The notes under the pieces: model-generated | Databases searched by the model: none | What the model was told of the DNA's origin: nothing | The model's input: the letters and a program-made list of their open reading frames with translations, nothing else | Assembly: GCF_026967935.1 (NCBI RefSeq) | Contig: NZ_JAPVBL010000007.1 | Location: 62,001 to 126,000, forward strand | DNA length: 64,000 nucleotides | Direction: 5' to 3' | DNA from: Modestobacter sp. VKM Ac-2982 | GTDB lineage: Bacteria > Actinomycetota > Actinomycetes > Mycobacteriales > Geodermatophilaceae | Position numbers and translations under genes: made by a program | Shown here: positions 17,195 through 25,703 of the stretch, piece after piece | How positions within the stretch are numbered: the first letter of the stretch is position 1 | How the letters are laid out: each line of letters begins with the position of its first letter

Positions 17195-18387
17195 TGCGGT
17201 CCGTCGACGAGCTCATCGCCGACGGGGTGTCGGGTCGGCGCGTGCTGCTGCGCGCCGACCTGAACGTCCCGCTGGACTCCGACAGTGGCGCCATCACCGA
17301 CGACGGCCGGATCCGGGCCAGTCTCCCGACGATCAGCGCGCTCCGCGAGGCCGGCGCCCGGGTCATCGTCGCCGCGCACCTGGGCCGGCCCAAGGGCGAG
17401 CCCGACCCGCGGTACTCCCTGGCCCCGGTCGCCGCCCGGCTCGGTGAGCTGCTCGGCACCGAGGTGCCGCTGGCAGCCGACGTCGCCGGCCCCGACGCCA
17501 CGGCCAAGGCCGCAGCGCTGGCCGACGGCCAGGTGCTGATGCTGGAGAACGTCCGCTTCGAGGCGGCCGAGACCAGCAAGGACGACGCCGTCCGTGGCGA
17601 GCTGGCCGACCGGCTGGCCGGGCTGGCCGAGCTGTACGTCGACGACGCGTTCGGGGCCGTGCACCGCGCGCACGCCTCGGTCGTCGACGTGGCCGAGCGG
17701 CTCCCGCACGCGGCCGGCCGGCTGGTCGCCCGCGAGCTCGAGGTGCTCACCCGGCTCACCGAGGAGCCAGCGCGGCCGTACGTGGTCGTGCTCGGCGGCT
17801 CCAAGGTCAGCGACAAGCTCGGCGTGATCGAGGCGCTGCTGCCCAAGGTCGACCGGCTGCTGGTCGGCGGGGGGATGACGTACACGTTCCTGGCCGCCCA
17901 GGGTCACGAGGTCGGGACGTCGCTGCTGGAGGCCGACCAGGTCGACAGCTGCCGCCGGCTGCTCGCCGAGGCCGGCGACCGGATCGTGCTGCCGGTCGAC
18001 GTGGTCTGCACGCCGGAGTTCAGCGCCGATGCGCCGACCACCGTGCTGCCGGCTACCGAGATCCCGGCCGAACAGATGAGCCTGGACATCGGCCCGAAGA
18101 GCGTGGAGCTCTTCGCCGAGGCGCTGGCCGGCGCGCGCACCGTGTTCTGGAACGGGCCGATGGGCGTGTTCGAGCTCGCCCCCTTCCAGGGCGGCACCCG
18201 GGGCGTGGCGCAGGCCGTCGGCGCGATCGACGGGCTCTCCGTCGTCGGCGGCGGCGACTCCGCGGCCTCAGTGCGCCAGCTCGGGCTGGACGAGGCGGCC
18301 TACGGTCACATCAGCACCGGCGGCGGCGCGTCGCTGGAGTACCTCGAGGGCCGGGAGCTCCCCGGGCTCGCGGTGCTCGCGGACTGA
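17194..18387 (+). CDS. pgk: phosphoglycerate kinase
   Basis: 397 residues, standard length. Transfers phosphate from 1,3-bisphosphoglycerate to ADP. Motifs in order: [13 protein letters not shown] (substrate binding), [35 protein letters not shown], the hinge [32 protein letters not shown] and the nucleotide loop [14 protein letters not shown] overlaps the gap stop by one base, so translation is coupled. Followed 9 nt later by tpiA. Confidence 0.98.
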
Positions 18388-18396
18388 GGGGCGACG

Positions 18397-19206
18397 ATGG
18401 CACGCACGAAGCCCAGGCCGCCCCGTGAGGGCCGCCGTCCGCTCATCGCGGGCAACTGGAAGATGCACCTGACCCACCTCGAGGCGATCGGGCTGGTGCA
18501 GAAGCTGGCCTTCTCGCTGACCGAGCCGCAGCTGGAGGACGCCGAGGTCGTCGTCGTCCCGCCGTTCACCGCGCTGCGCAGCGTGCAGACGCTGGTGGCC
18601 GGCGACAAGCTGGAGATCGGGTACGGCGCGCAGGACGTCTCGGCGCACGACTCCGGTGCCTACACCGGGGAGGTCAGCGGGGCGATGCTCGCCGCACTGG
18701 CCTGCCGCTACGTCCTGGTCGGCCACTCCGAGCGGCGCACGCTGCACGGTGAGGACGACGCGCTGGTCGCGGCCAAGGTGCAAGCGGCGCTGCGGCACGG
18801 CGTGGTCCCGCTGCTGTGCGTGGGGGAGGGGCTGGACGTCCGCCGGGCGGGCACCCACGTCGCGCACTGCACCGATCAGCTGGACCGGGCCCTGGACGGC
18901 GTCCCCACCGAGCAGCTCCAGGAGCTGGTGGTCGCCTACGAACCGGTCTGGGCGATCGGCACGGGCGAGGTGGCCACGCCGGATGATGCGCAAGAGGTCT
19001 GTGCGGCGCTGCGGGCACGGCTCGCCGAACGTCACGGCGCGGACACGGCCGGTGCGGTCCGTATCCTCTACGGGGGATCGGTCAAGGCCGGCAACACCGC
19101 CGGCATCCTCGCCGGGGCCGACGTCGACGGTGCACTCGTCGGTGGGGCCAGCCTGGACGCCGACGAGTTCGTACAGATCTGTCGTACCGCTGCCGGTGGG
19201 AGCTGA
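18397..19206 (+). CDS. tpiA: triosephosphate isomerase
   Basis: 269 residues; GAGGGG 6 nt before the ATG. Interconverts dihydroxyacetone phosphate and glyceraldehyde 3-phosphate. TIM-barrel signatures: [10 protein letters not shown] (Asn/Lys of the active site), LVGHSERR (catalytic His), [11 protein letters not shown] (catalytic Glu and flexible loop), and [11 protein letters not shown] (phosphate-binding). The first 14 residues are a basic extension before the usual start. Last of the glycolytic trio; no strong terminator follows, so read-through into the lipoprotein gene is possible. Confidence 0.98.
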   Translation: MARTKPRPPREGRRPLIAGNWKMHLTHLEAIGLVQKLAFSLTEPQLEDAEVVVVPPFTALRSVQTLVAGDKLEIGYGAQDVSAHDSGAYTGEVSGAMLAALACRYVLVGHSERRTLHGEDDALVAAKVQAALRHGVVPLLCVGEGLDVRRAGTHVAHCTDQLDRALDGVPTEQLQELVVAYEPVWAIGTGEVATPDDAQEVCAALRARLAERHGADTAGAVRILYGGSVKAGNTAGILAGADVDGALVGGASLDADEFVQICRTAAGGS

Positions 19207-19243
19207 CCGCCGCCGGCACTGACCGGGCGGAGCAGCACCCACG

Positions 19244-19271
19244 GTGAGGCACAGCAGTTGAGGCACAGCAC
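19244..19271 (+). repeat. 14-bp tandem duplication at the start of the solute-binding lipoprotein gene
   Basis: Two adjacent 14-nt units, GTGAGGCACAGCAG and TTGAGGCACAGCAC, 12 of 14 identical. The first begins with GTG but runs into TGA after five codons; the second begins with TTG, in frame with the gene. The first unit's GGTGAGG now sits 8 nt before the TTG as a ribosome site. Confidence 0.75.
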
Positions 19272-21021
19272 CGAACGACGACCGACCGCCCGGCGCACCC
19301 TCCGGGGAGCAGGGCGGTCGGTCGTCCTCGTGGTCCTGCTCGCCCTGCTGGCCGGCTGCGGCAGCGACAACAGCGGGGTGGCCGCGGTGCCGACCCTGGA
19401 GTCGGAGCCCGACAGCGGGGTCGACGGCGTGCGGGCGCCGTCCGAGGAGACCGGCGGGACGCTGCGGCTGGTCACCGGGGAGATCGACAGCCTGGACCCG
19501 CAGCGGTCCTACATGCCGTCGGTGTGGAACCTGATGCGGCTGTACACCCGCACGCTGGTCACCTACTCCGCGGAACCGGGCAGCACCGACGAGCTCGTCC
19601 CCGACCTCGCCACCGACCTCGGCACCAGCACCGACGGCGGCCGCACCTGGACGTACACCCTGCGCGAGGGCGTGCGGTTCGAGAACGGCCGGCCGATCAC
19701 CTCGCGCGACGTGAAGTACGGGATCGAGCGTTCCTTCGCCTCCGACGTGGTCGTCGGCGGTCCCACGCACGTCGTCGACCTCCTCGACGACCCGGCGGAC
19801 CCCTACGCCGGGCCCTACCAGGACGAGAGCGCCGACCGGCTGGGGCTGGCCTCGATCGAGACCCCTGACGACCGGACGATCGTCTTCCGGCTCACCACCC
19901 CGGCACCGGACTTCCCCTTCGTCATGGCCCTGCCCTCGAGCAGCCCGGTGCCGGCGGAGAGCGACACCGGCGGCGACTACGGCGCCCGCCCGGTGAGCTC
20001 CGGGCCGTACCTGATCACCTCGGCCGACCCGGTGGCCGGGATCGTGCTCTCCCGCAACCCGGAGTGGGACCCGGCCACCGACGACGTCCGCTCGGCCCTC
20101 CCGGACCAGGTCGTCGTGCGGACCGGCCTCTCCAGCGTCGCCCGCGACCAGGCCCTGCTGGCCGGCTCGGCCGACGTGGACCTCTCCGGCACCGGCGTGC
20201 AGCAGGCCACCACCAGCCGGCTGGAGGACGGGGAGCTGGCCGACCGGATCGACGACGTCACCACTGGCACGGTCCGGCTGCTGGCCCTGCCGACCACGGT
20301 GGCCCCGATGGACAACGCCTCCTGCCGCGCCGCGGTGGTCGCCGCGATCGACCGGTCGGCCGTGCAGCAGGCCCTGTCGGGCGCGGGCAACGCGGTGCGG
20401 ACGTCGGTGCTCTGGCCGCGCGCCGTCGCCGGCGCCCCCGAGGAGTCCGACCCCGAACCGGACCCGGCCGCTGCCCGGGCGGCGCTGGCCGCCTGCGGGC
20501 AGCCCGACGGGTTCAGCACGGTGCTGGCGGTGCCGGACGTGCCCTCCAGCGTGGACGTGGCGGAGGCGATCGCCGCGGAGCTGGCGGAGGTGCAGATCGA
20601 CGTCGAGGTGCGCCCGCTGGACCCGGCGACCTACTACGCCACCGACGTCGGCAACCCCGAGGCCGTGACCGCGGCGGGGTACGGGATGGTGCTGGCCACC
20701 TGGACCGCGGACTTCCCGACCTCTGCCTCCTTCCTGCTCCCGCTGGTCGACGGGCGCTCGATCCGCCGGGTCGGCAACACCAACTACGCGCACCTGGACG
20801 ACCCGACGGTCAATGGGCTGGTGGACGCGGCCCGGGCGGCGACCGACCCGGCGGCGGCTGCGGACGCGTGGCGCCAGGTCGGGTACGCGGTACAGGAGAC
20901 GTCGGCCTACGTCCCGCTGGTGGAGAACCGGGTGCAGCTGCTGGCCGGCCAGCGGCTGCGCAACGGCGTGGTCATGCAGCCCTACGGGGGCTACGACGTC
21001 GCGACGGCCGGAGTGCGCTGA
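19258..21021 (+). CDS. ABC-transporter substrate-binding lipoprotein, family 5 (peptide/nickel type)
   Basis: 587 residues; TTG start preceded by GGTGAGG. The N-terminus is a lipoprotein signal: basic RRPTARRTLRGAGRS, hydrophobic VVLVVLLALL, lipobox LAGC near residue 38, so the mature protein is attached to the outer face of the membrane. Family 5 features: GGTLRLVTGEIDSLDPQRSY, LATDLGTSTDGGRTWTYTLREGVRFENGRPITSRDVKYGIERSF (the SBP_bac_5 signature). No permease or ATPase genes adjoin it, so it must serve distant components. Ligand unknown. It sits between tpiA and secG, not usual company for a transporter. Confidence 0.9.
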   Translation: MRHSTERRPTARRTLRGAGRSVVLVVLLALLAGCGSDNSGVAAVPTLESEPDSGVDGVRAPSEETGGTLRLVTGEIDSLDPQRSYMPSVWNLMRLYTRTLVTYSAEPGSTDELVPDLATDLGTSTDGGRTWTYTLREGVRFENGRPITSRDVKYGIERSFASDVVVGGPTHVVDLLDDPADPYAGPYQDESADRLGLASIETPDDRTIVFRLTTPAPDFPFVMALPSSSPVPAESDTGGDYGARPVSSGPYLITSADPVAGIVLSRNPEWDPATDDVRSALPDQVVVRTGLSSVARDQALLAGSADVDLSGTGVQQATTSRLEDGELADRIDDVTTGTVRLLALPTTVAPMDNASCRAAVVAAIDRSAVQQALSGAGNAVRTSVLWPRAVAGAPEESDPEPDPAAARAALAACGQPDGFSTVLAVPDVPSSVDVAEAIAAELAEVQIDVEVRPLDPATYYATDVGNPEAVTAAGYGMVLATWTADFPTSASFLLPLVDGRSIRRVGNTNYAHLDDPTVNGLVDAARAATDPAAAADAWRQVGYAVQETSAYVPLVENRVQLLAGQRLRNGVVMQPYGGYDVATAGVR

Positions 21022-21058
21022 CCGACGCCGGCTGAACGGTCACGCCGGCGTCGTCGGT

Positions 21059-21064
21059 TAGGCT
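21059..21064 (+). promoter_or_regulatory. -10 element upstream of secG
   Basis: TAGGCT, 77 nt before the secG ATG; a normal leadered promoter with the ribosome site AGGAG at 21126-21130. Confidence 0.4.
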
Positions 21065-21141
21065 GGACCGTCGAGAGCCCCCGACCCGACGGGTGCGAGC
21101 CCACCCACCCCGTGGTGTACGGGACAGGAGACGAACGACTG

Positions 21142-21372
21142 ATGGAGCTGTTCCTCAACGTGCTGCTGGTGCTCACCAGCGTGCTGCTGATCGTGCTCAT
21201 CCTGCTGCACCGCGGCAAGGGCGGCGGTCTGTCCTCGATGTTCGGCGGCGCAGTGTCCTCCCAGCTGTCCGGCAGCTCGGTGGTCGAGAAGAACCTCAAC
21301 CGGCTGACCGTCTTCGCCGGCCTGCTCTGGGCCGTCTGCATCGTGGCGCTCGGCCTGCTGCTGAAGATCTGA
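21142..21372 (+). CDS. secG: preprotein translocase subunit SecG
   Basis: 76 residues, two membrane helices: FLNVLLVLTSVLLIVLILL (3-21) and LTVFAGLLWAVCIVALGLLL (~55-74), joined by the conserved loop HRGKGGGLSSMFGG. SecG assists SecYE in protein export. I start at ATG 21142, since the in-frame start 30 nt upstream adds a hydrophilic tail not seen in the family. Placement after the gap-pgk-tpi cluster is the rule in actinobacteria. Confidence 0.95.
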   Translation: MELFLNVLLVLTSVLLIVLILLHRGKGGGLSSMFGGAVSSQLSGSSVVEKNLNRLTVFAGLLWAVCIVALGLLLKI

Positions 21373-21469
21373 GCAACACCCCCCGCATGCCATCGATCCC
21401 ATGGCTGCGCGGGCGCGTGGCGGCACACAGGGTGTTCACATCGTGACCCCAGACGGGCTGGTCAGGTCC

Positions 21470-21475
21470 TAGACT
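21470..21475 (+). promoter_or_regulatory. -10 element upstream of rbpA
   Basis: TAGACT, 56 nt before the preferred GTG start of rbpA. No convincing -35 at the right distance. Confidence 0.35.
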
Positions 21476-21531
21476 GCCCCAGCGGTGATCAACTCTGTCA
21501 CCGCGACGTGGCGACGATCAGGGGGCCGCTC

Positions 21532-21873
21532 GTGGCTGGTGGGAACGCGATCCGGGGGAGCCGGGTCGGTGCGGGACCGATGGGTGAGACAGAGCGCGGC
21601 GAGGCAGCGCCACGGCACCGGATCGGCTTCTGGTGCGCGAACAACCACGAATCGCGGATCGCCTTCGCGACGGACATCGACGTCCCGGAGACCTGGGACT
21701 GCCCGCGCTGCGGGCTCCCGGCGGGGACCGACCAGCAGAACCCGCCGCCGGCACCGCGGACGGAGCCGTACAAGACGCACCTGGCATACGTCCGGGAGCG
21801 CCGGTCGGACGCCGACGGCGATGCCCTCCTGGAAGAGGCCCTGAGCCGCTTGCGCGCCCGCCGGGGCGCCTGA
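21532..21873 (+). CDS. rbpA: RNA polymerase-binding protein RbpA
   Basis: 113 residues from GTG 21532, which has AGGGGG 8 nt upstream and gives the family length (about 111-124); GTG 21508 is a longer alternative. RbpA is an actinobacteria-specific factor that binds sigma and RNA polymerase and stabilises open complexes. Seen: N-terminal AIRGSRVGA tail, central core with zinc-type residues Cys35, His39, Cys57, Cys60 (CANNH...CPRC), the basic linker, and the sigma-interacting helix region THLAYVRERRSDADGDALLEEALSRL. The zinc set is of the Streptomyces type; mycobacterial RbpA lacks part of it. Ends before a bidirectional terminator. Confidence 0.92.
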   Translation: MAGGNAIRGSRVGAGPMGETERGEAAPRHRIGFWCANNHESRIAFATDIDVPETWDCPRCGLPAGTDQQNPPPAPRTEPYKTHLAYVRERRSDADGDALLEEALSRLRARRGA

Positions 21874-21916
21874 GGAGCAGCACCCGGCCACCGCAGGGTC
21901 CGCGGCGGGGCCGTTC

Positions 21917-21970
21917 CAGCCGACAGCCCGGTCACCCCATGAGCAGCTGGGGTGACCGGGCTGTCGGCTG
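21917..21970. terminator. bidirectional terminator between rbpA and pgl
   Basis: Perfect 23-bp inverted repeat (21917-21939 and 21948-21970) with an 8-nt loop, between the convergent stops at 21873 (+) and 21979 (-). Confidence 0.85.
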
Positions 21971-21978
21971 TCCGGGGC

Positions 21979-22752
21979 TCAGGCCCGGGGAAGCTGGCTG
22001 GCCGCGGCGTTGTCCAGGAGCCAGCGGGTGGCCCGCCTGCCCCGGGCCCCGGCTGCCGGGAGCTGGACCGGATCGGCGCCGGACAGTGCCCGGGCGACGG
22101 CCTCGGCCTTGCCCCCCCCGCTGACCAGCAGCCAGACCTCCTCCGCCGCAGTGATCGCCGAGAAGCCGAGGCTCACCCGGGTCGGCGGGGGCTTCGGGCA
22201 GTCGCGGACCGCGACCACCGGACGGTCGTCGGTGACGGCCGGGGACTCCGGGAAGATCGAGGCGATGTGACCCTCGGGCCCCATGCCCAGCAGCAGGACG
22301 TCGATCCGGGGCATCGACTCGCCTTCGGCGGCGACGGCGGCCAGCTGCTCGGCGTACCAGGTCGCGGCCTCCTCCGGCTCGTCGAAGCCGGCGTCGGAGG
22401 AGGGGATCGGGTGCACGCGCTCGGGGTCCAGCGCCACCTTGCTCAGCAACGACTCCCGGGCGCCGAGCTCGTTGCGGTCCGGGTGGTCGACCGGCACGAA
22501 CCGCTCGTCACCCCACCACACGTCCACCGCTGCCCAGTCGACGACGGCGTGCTCGGGCTCGGCGGCCAGTGCGGCGACCCGCTCGAGCACCGCGGTCCCG
22601 ATGCCGCCGCCGGTGAGGACCACCGACGCCGTCCCGTGCACGGCTTGGGCCGCGGCCAGCCGGGCGACCAGCGCGGAGGCGACGGAGCGGGCCAGCTGGT
22701 CGGCGTCGGGCAGCACGACCACGTCGGGCGTCTGGCCCTCCTGCTGGCTCAT
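21979..22752 (-). CDS. pgl: 6-phosphogluconolactonase
   Basis: 257 residues (DevB/SOL type). Hydrolyses 6-phosphogluconolactone made by glucose-6-phosphate dehydrogenase. Motifs: VVLTGGGIGTAVLERV (phosphate-binding), WWGDERFVPVDHPDRN, and LLGMGPEGHIASIFP, where the His and neighbouring residues form the active site. The ATG overlaps the opcA stop (ATGA), so the enzyme is co-translated with the dehydrogenase assembly factor. Last gene of the minus-strand pentose-phosphate group. Confidence 0.95.
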   Translation of the reverse strand: MSQQEGQTPDVVVLPDADQLARSVASALVARLAAAQAVHGTASVVLTGGGIGTAVLERVAALAAEPEHAVVDWAAVDVWWGDERFVPVDHPDRNELGARESLLSKVALDPERVHPIPSSDAGFDEPEEAATWYAEQLAAVAAEGESMPRIDVLLLGMGPEGHIASIFPESPAVTDDRPVVAVRDCPKPPPTRVSLGFSAITAAEEVWLLVSGGGKAEAVARALSGADPVQLPAAGARGRRATRWLLDNAAASQLPRA

Positions 22753-23987
22753 CGGGTGCGCGCTTTCCTGGTCGGTGCGCCGCCGGTCGCCGCCGACGGC
22801 GCGTCGGGGGACTGCACGGCCGGCTGCTCGTCGGAGTCGTCGGCGGGGGAGTCGTGCTCACCGCTCTCGGCCACCTCGTCGGCGTCGGCCGAGTCGTCGG
22901 GCACGGTCGGGGCCGGGGTGGCCGCCGACGCCGTGGGGGAGGCGCTGGGCGGTGCGCCGTCCCCGTTGCCGTTGGTCGGCTCGGAGGTCTGCTGCGGCCG
23001 CATCGGGTCGTACCAGACGTGGTCCCGGCAGCCCGGCCGGGCGGAGAGCCCGGTCGCGCCGGTCACCGCCTCCAGCGCCTCGCTGTAGGGCTCGTCGGAG
23101 TCCAGCCGGCGCAGCTCCTCACCGATCAGCTCACCCAGGCTGCGGTCGGGCAGCGCGACGATGGCCTCCGGCCGGAACGGCTGGTTGATCACCGCTCCGC
23201 CCTTGCGGTCGTCCTGCAGCCGCACGATCTCGTCCTGGTCCAGGCGCAGCTCGACGCTGTCGATGCCGGCCGACCCGGGCACCCGCGCGGTGGGGACCAC
23301 CTCGACGGTGCAGCCGCACCGGGCGGACAGCCACCCGGCGACCAGCTGGGCGGTCGCGCTCTCCGGGTCGCCCTCGACCTGCCCGCCGTGCACCCGGACC
23401 GAGTCGCCGCGGCGACCGGACACGGAGTCCAGGGTGGAGGCGAGCGTGGCCCGCCAGGGGGTGCTGCGGGTCCACGCCAGGTCGGTGTCCCCCGGGGCGT
23501 AGTCGTGCGCCCGGTTCCGCAGCGCGGCGACCGGGTCGGCCGCCATGGCGGAGTCGGTGATCCGACGGTTGGCGATCACCCCCAGGGCGTCCCGCGCGAT
23601 GAGCTCCGGCGGGGTCTCGTGCCACCAGGTGACGACCGGCGCGTCCGCGGCGAGCAGCGGCAGCACGACGGACTCCGCGTGCAGGCCCAGCCGGCCGTAC
23701 ATCCGCATGACGACGGCCTCACCCGGGCCCAGCCGGCCACCGATGAGCACCTCGGCGTCCAGCCGGGGCACCGGGGCCTCGACCTGGCGCCGGACGACGA
23801 CCAGCAGCCGGCAGGGGTGCACCTCGGCCGCAGCGGAGGCGGCCTGCTCGGCCTCGGCGACCCGGCCCTCGTCGGCGACGACCACCAGGGTCAGCGCGAC
23901 GCCGCTCATCACGGCGCCGCCGGTACGGCGCTGGGCGGCCAGTTCCTTGACCACCGCGGATCCGGTGGTGTCCCACAGCGTGGTCAT
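22749..23987 (-). CDS. opcA: OpcA, glucose-6-phosphate dehydrogenase assembly/activator protein
   Basis: 412 residues. OpcA is needed for active G6PDH in cyanobacteria and actinobacteria and is encoded beside zwf. Core (residues ~1-320) carries the family pattern: MTTLWDTTGSAVVKELAAQRR start, VVVADEGRVAEAEQAA, MRMYGRLGLHAESVVLPLLAADAPVVTWW, DLAWTRSTPWRATLA and VSLGELIGEELRRLD-like end. Residues ~330-412 are an unusual acidic, Ser/Pro/Asp/Glu-rich tail (ASPTASAATPAPTVPDDSAD...) that looks disordered. Lies 46 nt downstream of zwf; overlaps pgl. Confidence 0.93.
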   Translation of the reverse strand: MTTLWDTTGSAVVKELAAQRRTGGAVMSGVALTLVVVADEGRVAEAEQAASAAAEVHPCRLLVVVRRQVEAPVPRLDAEVLIGGRLGPGEAVVMRMYGRLGLHAESVVLPLLAADAPVVTWWHETPPELIARDALGVIANRRITDSAMAADPVAALRNRAHDYAPGDTDLAWTRSTPWRATLASTLDSVSGRRGDSVRVHGGQVEGDPESATAQLVAGWLSARCGCTVEVVPTARVPGSAGIDSVELRLDQDEIVRLQDDRKGGAVINQPFRPEAIVALPDRSLGELIGEELRRLDSDEPYSEALEAVTGATGLSARPGCRDHVWYDPMRPQQTSEPTNGNGDGAPPSASPTASAATPAPTVPDDSADADEVAESGEHDSPADDSDEQPAVQSPDAPSAATGGAPTRKARTR

Positions 23988-24033
23988 GAGATCCCCTCCT
24001 GGGGAGTCGCTCGGGCGGTTCGGGGGAGGCGGA

Positions 24034-25557
24034 TCACGGTCGGCGCCACAGCCGGCCGTCGGCCTCGAGCATGGCGTCGGCGGCCCGCGGGCCCCACTCG
24101 CCCGCCCGGTAGGGGTGCGGCTCCGTGTCGGCCCAGAACGCCTCGAGCGGGTCGATGACCGCCCAGGAGGCCTCCACCTCGGCGTTGCGGGGGAACAGCG
24201 TGGCGTCGCCGAGGAGCACGTCGAGCAGCAGTCGCTCGTAGGCCTCCGGGCTCGCCTCGGTGAACTGCTCGCCGTAGAGGAAGTCCATGGCGACGTCGCG
24301 GACCTCCATCACGCTGCCGGGCACCTTCGAGCCGAACTTCAGCGTCATGCCCTCGTCGGGCTGCACCCGGATGACGAGCTGGTTGTGGCCCAGCTCCTCG
24401 GTGTCGGTCGGGGCGAAGGGGAGGTGCGGCGCCCGCTTGAAGACCAGGGCGATCTCGGTGACCCGGCGGGGCAGCCGCTTGCCGGTGCGCAGGTAGAACG
24501 GCACGCCCGCCCAGCGCCGGGTCTCCACGCCCAGCCGGACGGCGGCGTAGGTCTCGGTGCTGGAGTCGCTGGCGACGCCCTCCTCCTGGCGGTAGCCGTT
24601 CGCCCGCTGACCGGCCAGCCAGCCCTGCTGGTACTGACCGCGGATGGCGAACTGGACCATGTCGTCGTCGGCGGGGACGGAGACCGCCCGGAGCACCTTG
24701 AGCTTCTCGGTCCGGATCTCCTCCGCGGAGAACTCGACCGGCTCCTCCATGGCGGTCAGCGCCAGGAGCTGGAGCAGGTGGTTCTGCAGGACGTCACGGG
24801 CGGCGCCGGTCTTCTCGTAGAACCCGGCCCGGCCGCCGATGCCGACGTCCTCGGCCATGGTGATCTGGACCGAGTCGACGTGGTGTCCGTTCCAGATCGG
24901 CTCGAACATCGTGTTGGCGAAGCGGAGGGCCAGCAGGTTCTGGACCGTCTCCTTGCCGAGGTAGTGGTCGATCCGGAAGACGTCGTCGGCGGTGAACACC
25001 GAGTCGACCAGCTCGTTCAGCTCACGGCTGGAGGCGAGGTCGGTGCCGAAGGGCTTCTCCACGACGACGCGGCGCCAGCGGTCCGGGCTGCTCTCGGCCA
25101 TCCCGGTTCGCTGCATCTGCTTCAGGACGGTGGGGAACATGGCCGGCGGGATCGACAGGTAGAAGGCCGCGTTGCCGCCGATGCCGTGACTGCCCTCCAG
25201 CTCGGCCAGGTTGTCGGCCAGCTCGTCGAAGGCGTTGTCGTCGTCGAAGGAGCCCTGGACGAACCGGACGCTGTTGGCCAGCCGCTCCCAGACCTCCTCA
25301 CGCCACGGCGTGCGGGCGTGCTCACGCGCGGCCGAACGCGCCAGCTCGGAGAACTCCACGTCGCCCCAGTCGCGGCGGGCGAAGCCCAGCAGCGCGAAGT
25401 TGGTGGGCAGCAGGCCGCGGTTCGCCAGGTCGTAGACGGCGGGGAGGAGCTTCTTGCGCGAGAGGTCTCCGGTGATCCCGAAGACGACCAGGGCACAGGG
25501 CTCGGGGACCCGGGGCAGCCGCCGGTCCCGTGGATCGCGCAACGGGTTGGTGGGCAT
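24034..25557 (-). CDS. zwf: glucose-6-phosphate 1-dehydrogenase
   Basis: 507 residues. First committed enzyme of the oxidative pentose-phosphate pathway; main source of NADPH. Nucleotide-binding GITGDLSRKKLLPA near residue 28; the active-site signature RIDHYLGKE with catalytic His/Lys; NTMFEPIWNGHHVDSVQITMAEDVG; and C-terminal GEWGPRAADAMLEADGRLWRRP. The order tkt-tal-zwf-opcA-pgl on one strand provides the entire entry to the pathway except 6-phosphogluconate dehydrogenase, which is not here. Confidence 0.97.
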   Translation of the reverse strand: MPTNPLRDPRDRRLPRVPEPCALVVFGITGDLSRKKLLPAVYDLANRGLLPTNFALLGFARRDWGDVEFSELARSAAREHARTPWREEVWERLANSVRFVQGSFDDDNAFDELADNLAELEGSHGIGGNAAFYLSIPPAMFPTVLKQMQRTGMAESSPDRWRRVVVEKPFGTDLASSRELNELVDSVFTADDVFRIDHYLGKETVQNLLALRFANTMFEPIWNGHHVDSVQITMAEDVGIGGRAGFYEKTGAARDVLQNHLLQLLALTAMEEPVEFSAEEIRTEKLKVLRAVSVPADDDMVQFAIRGQYQQGWLAGQRANGYRQEEGVASDSSTETYAAVRLGVETRRWAGVPFYLRTGKRLPRRVTEIALVFKRAPHLPFAPTDTEELGHNQLVIRVQPDEGMTLKFGSKVPGSVMEVRDVAMDFLYGEQFTEASPEAYERLLLDVLLGDATLFPRNAEVEASWAVIDPLEAFWADTEPHPYRAGEWGPRAADAMLEADGRLWRRP

Positions 25558-25658
25558 CGTGTCCGTCCTCGATCAGCTCGCAGGGTGCCTGTCGTCCGGT
25601 GCGGCGCCGGAACGGACGACGGACGGTGTCCAGGGGGTGGTGCGCGGGCGGGGCAGCA

Positions 25659-25699
25659 CGGGGCCCGGGGGCGGCAGGAGCGCCGCCGCCCGGGCCCCG
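25659..25699. terminator. hairpin downstream of tal
   Basis: CGGGGCCCGGG + GGCGGC pairs with GCCGCC + CCCGGGCCCCG, a 17-bp stem with one single-base bulge (25688), 5 nt beyond the tal stop on the minus strand. Suggests tal and zwf are at least partly separate transcripts. Confidence 0.65.
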
Positions 25700-25703
25700 G
25701 CGG

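Noticed and set aside
18268-20793. 841-codon minus frame opposite tpiA and the solute-binding lipoprotein, and similar long antisense frames elsewhere (e.g. 31489-34002)
   Set aside because: Low-complexity shadow frames that span several real genes on the other strand.
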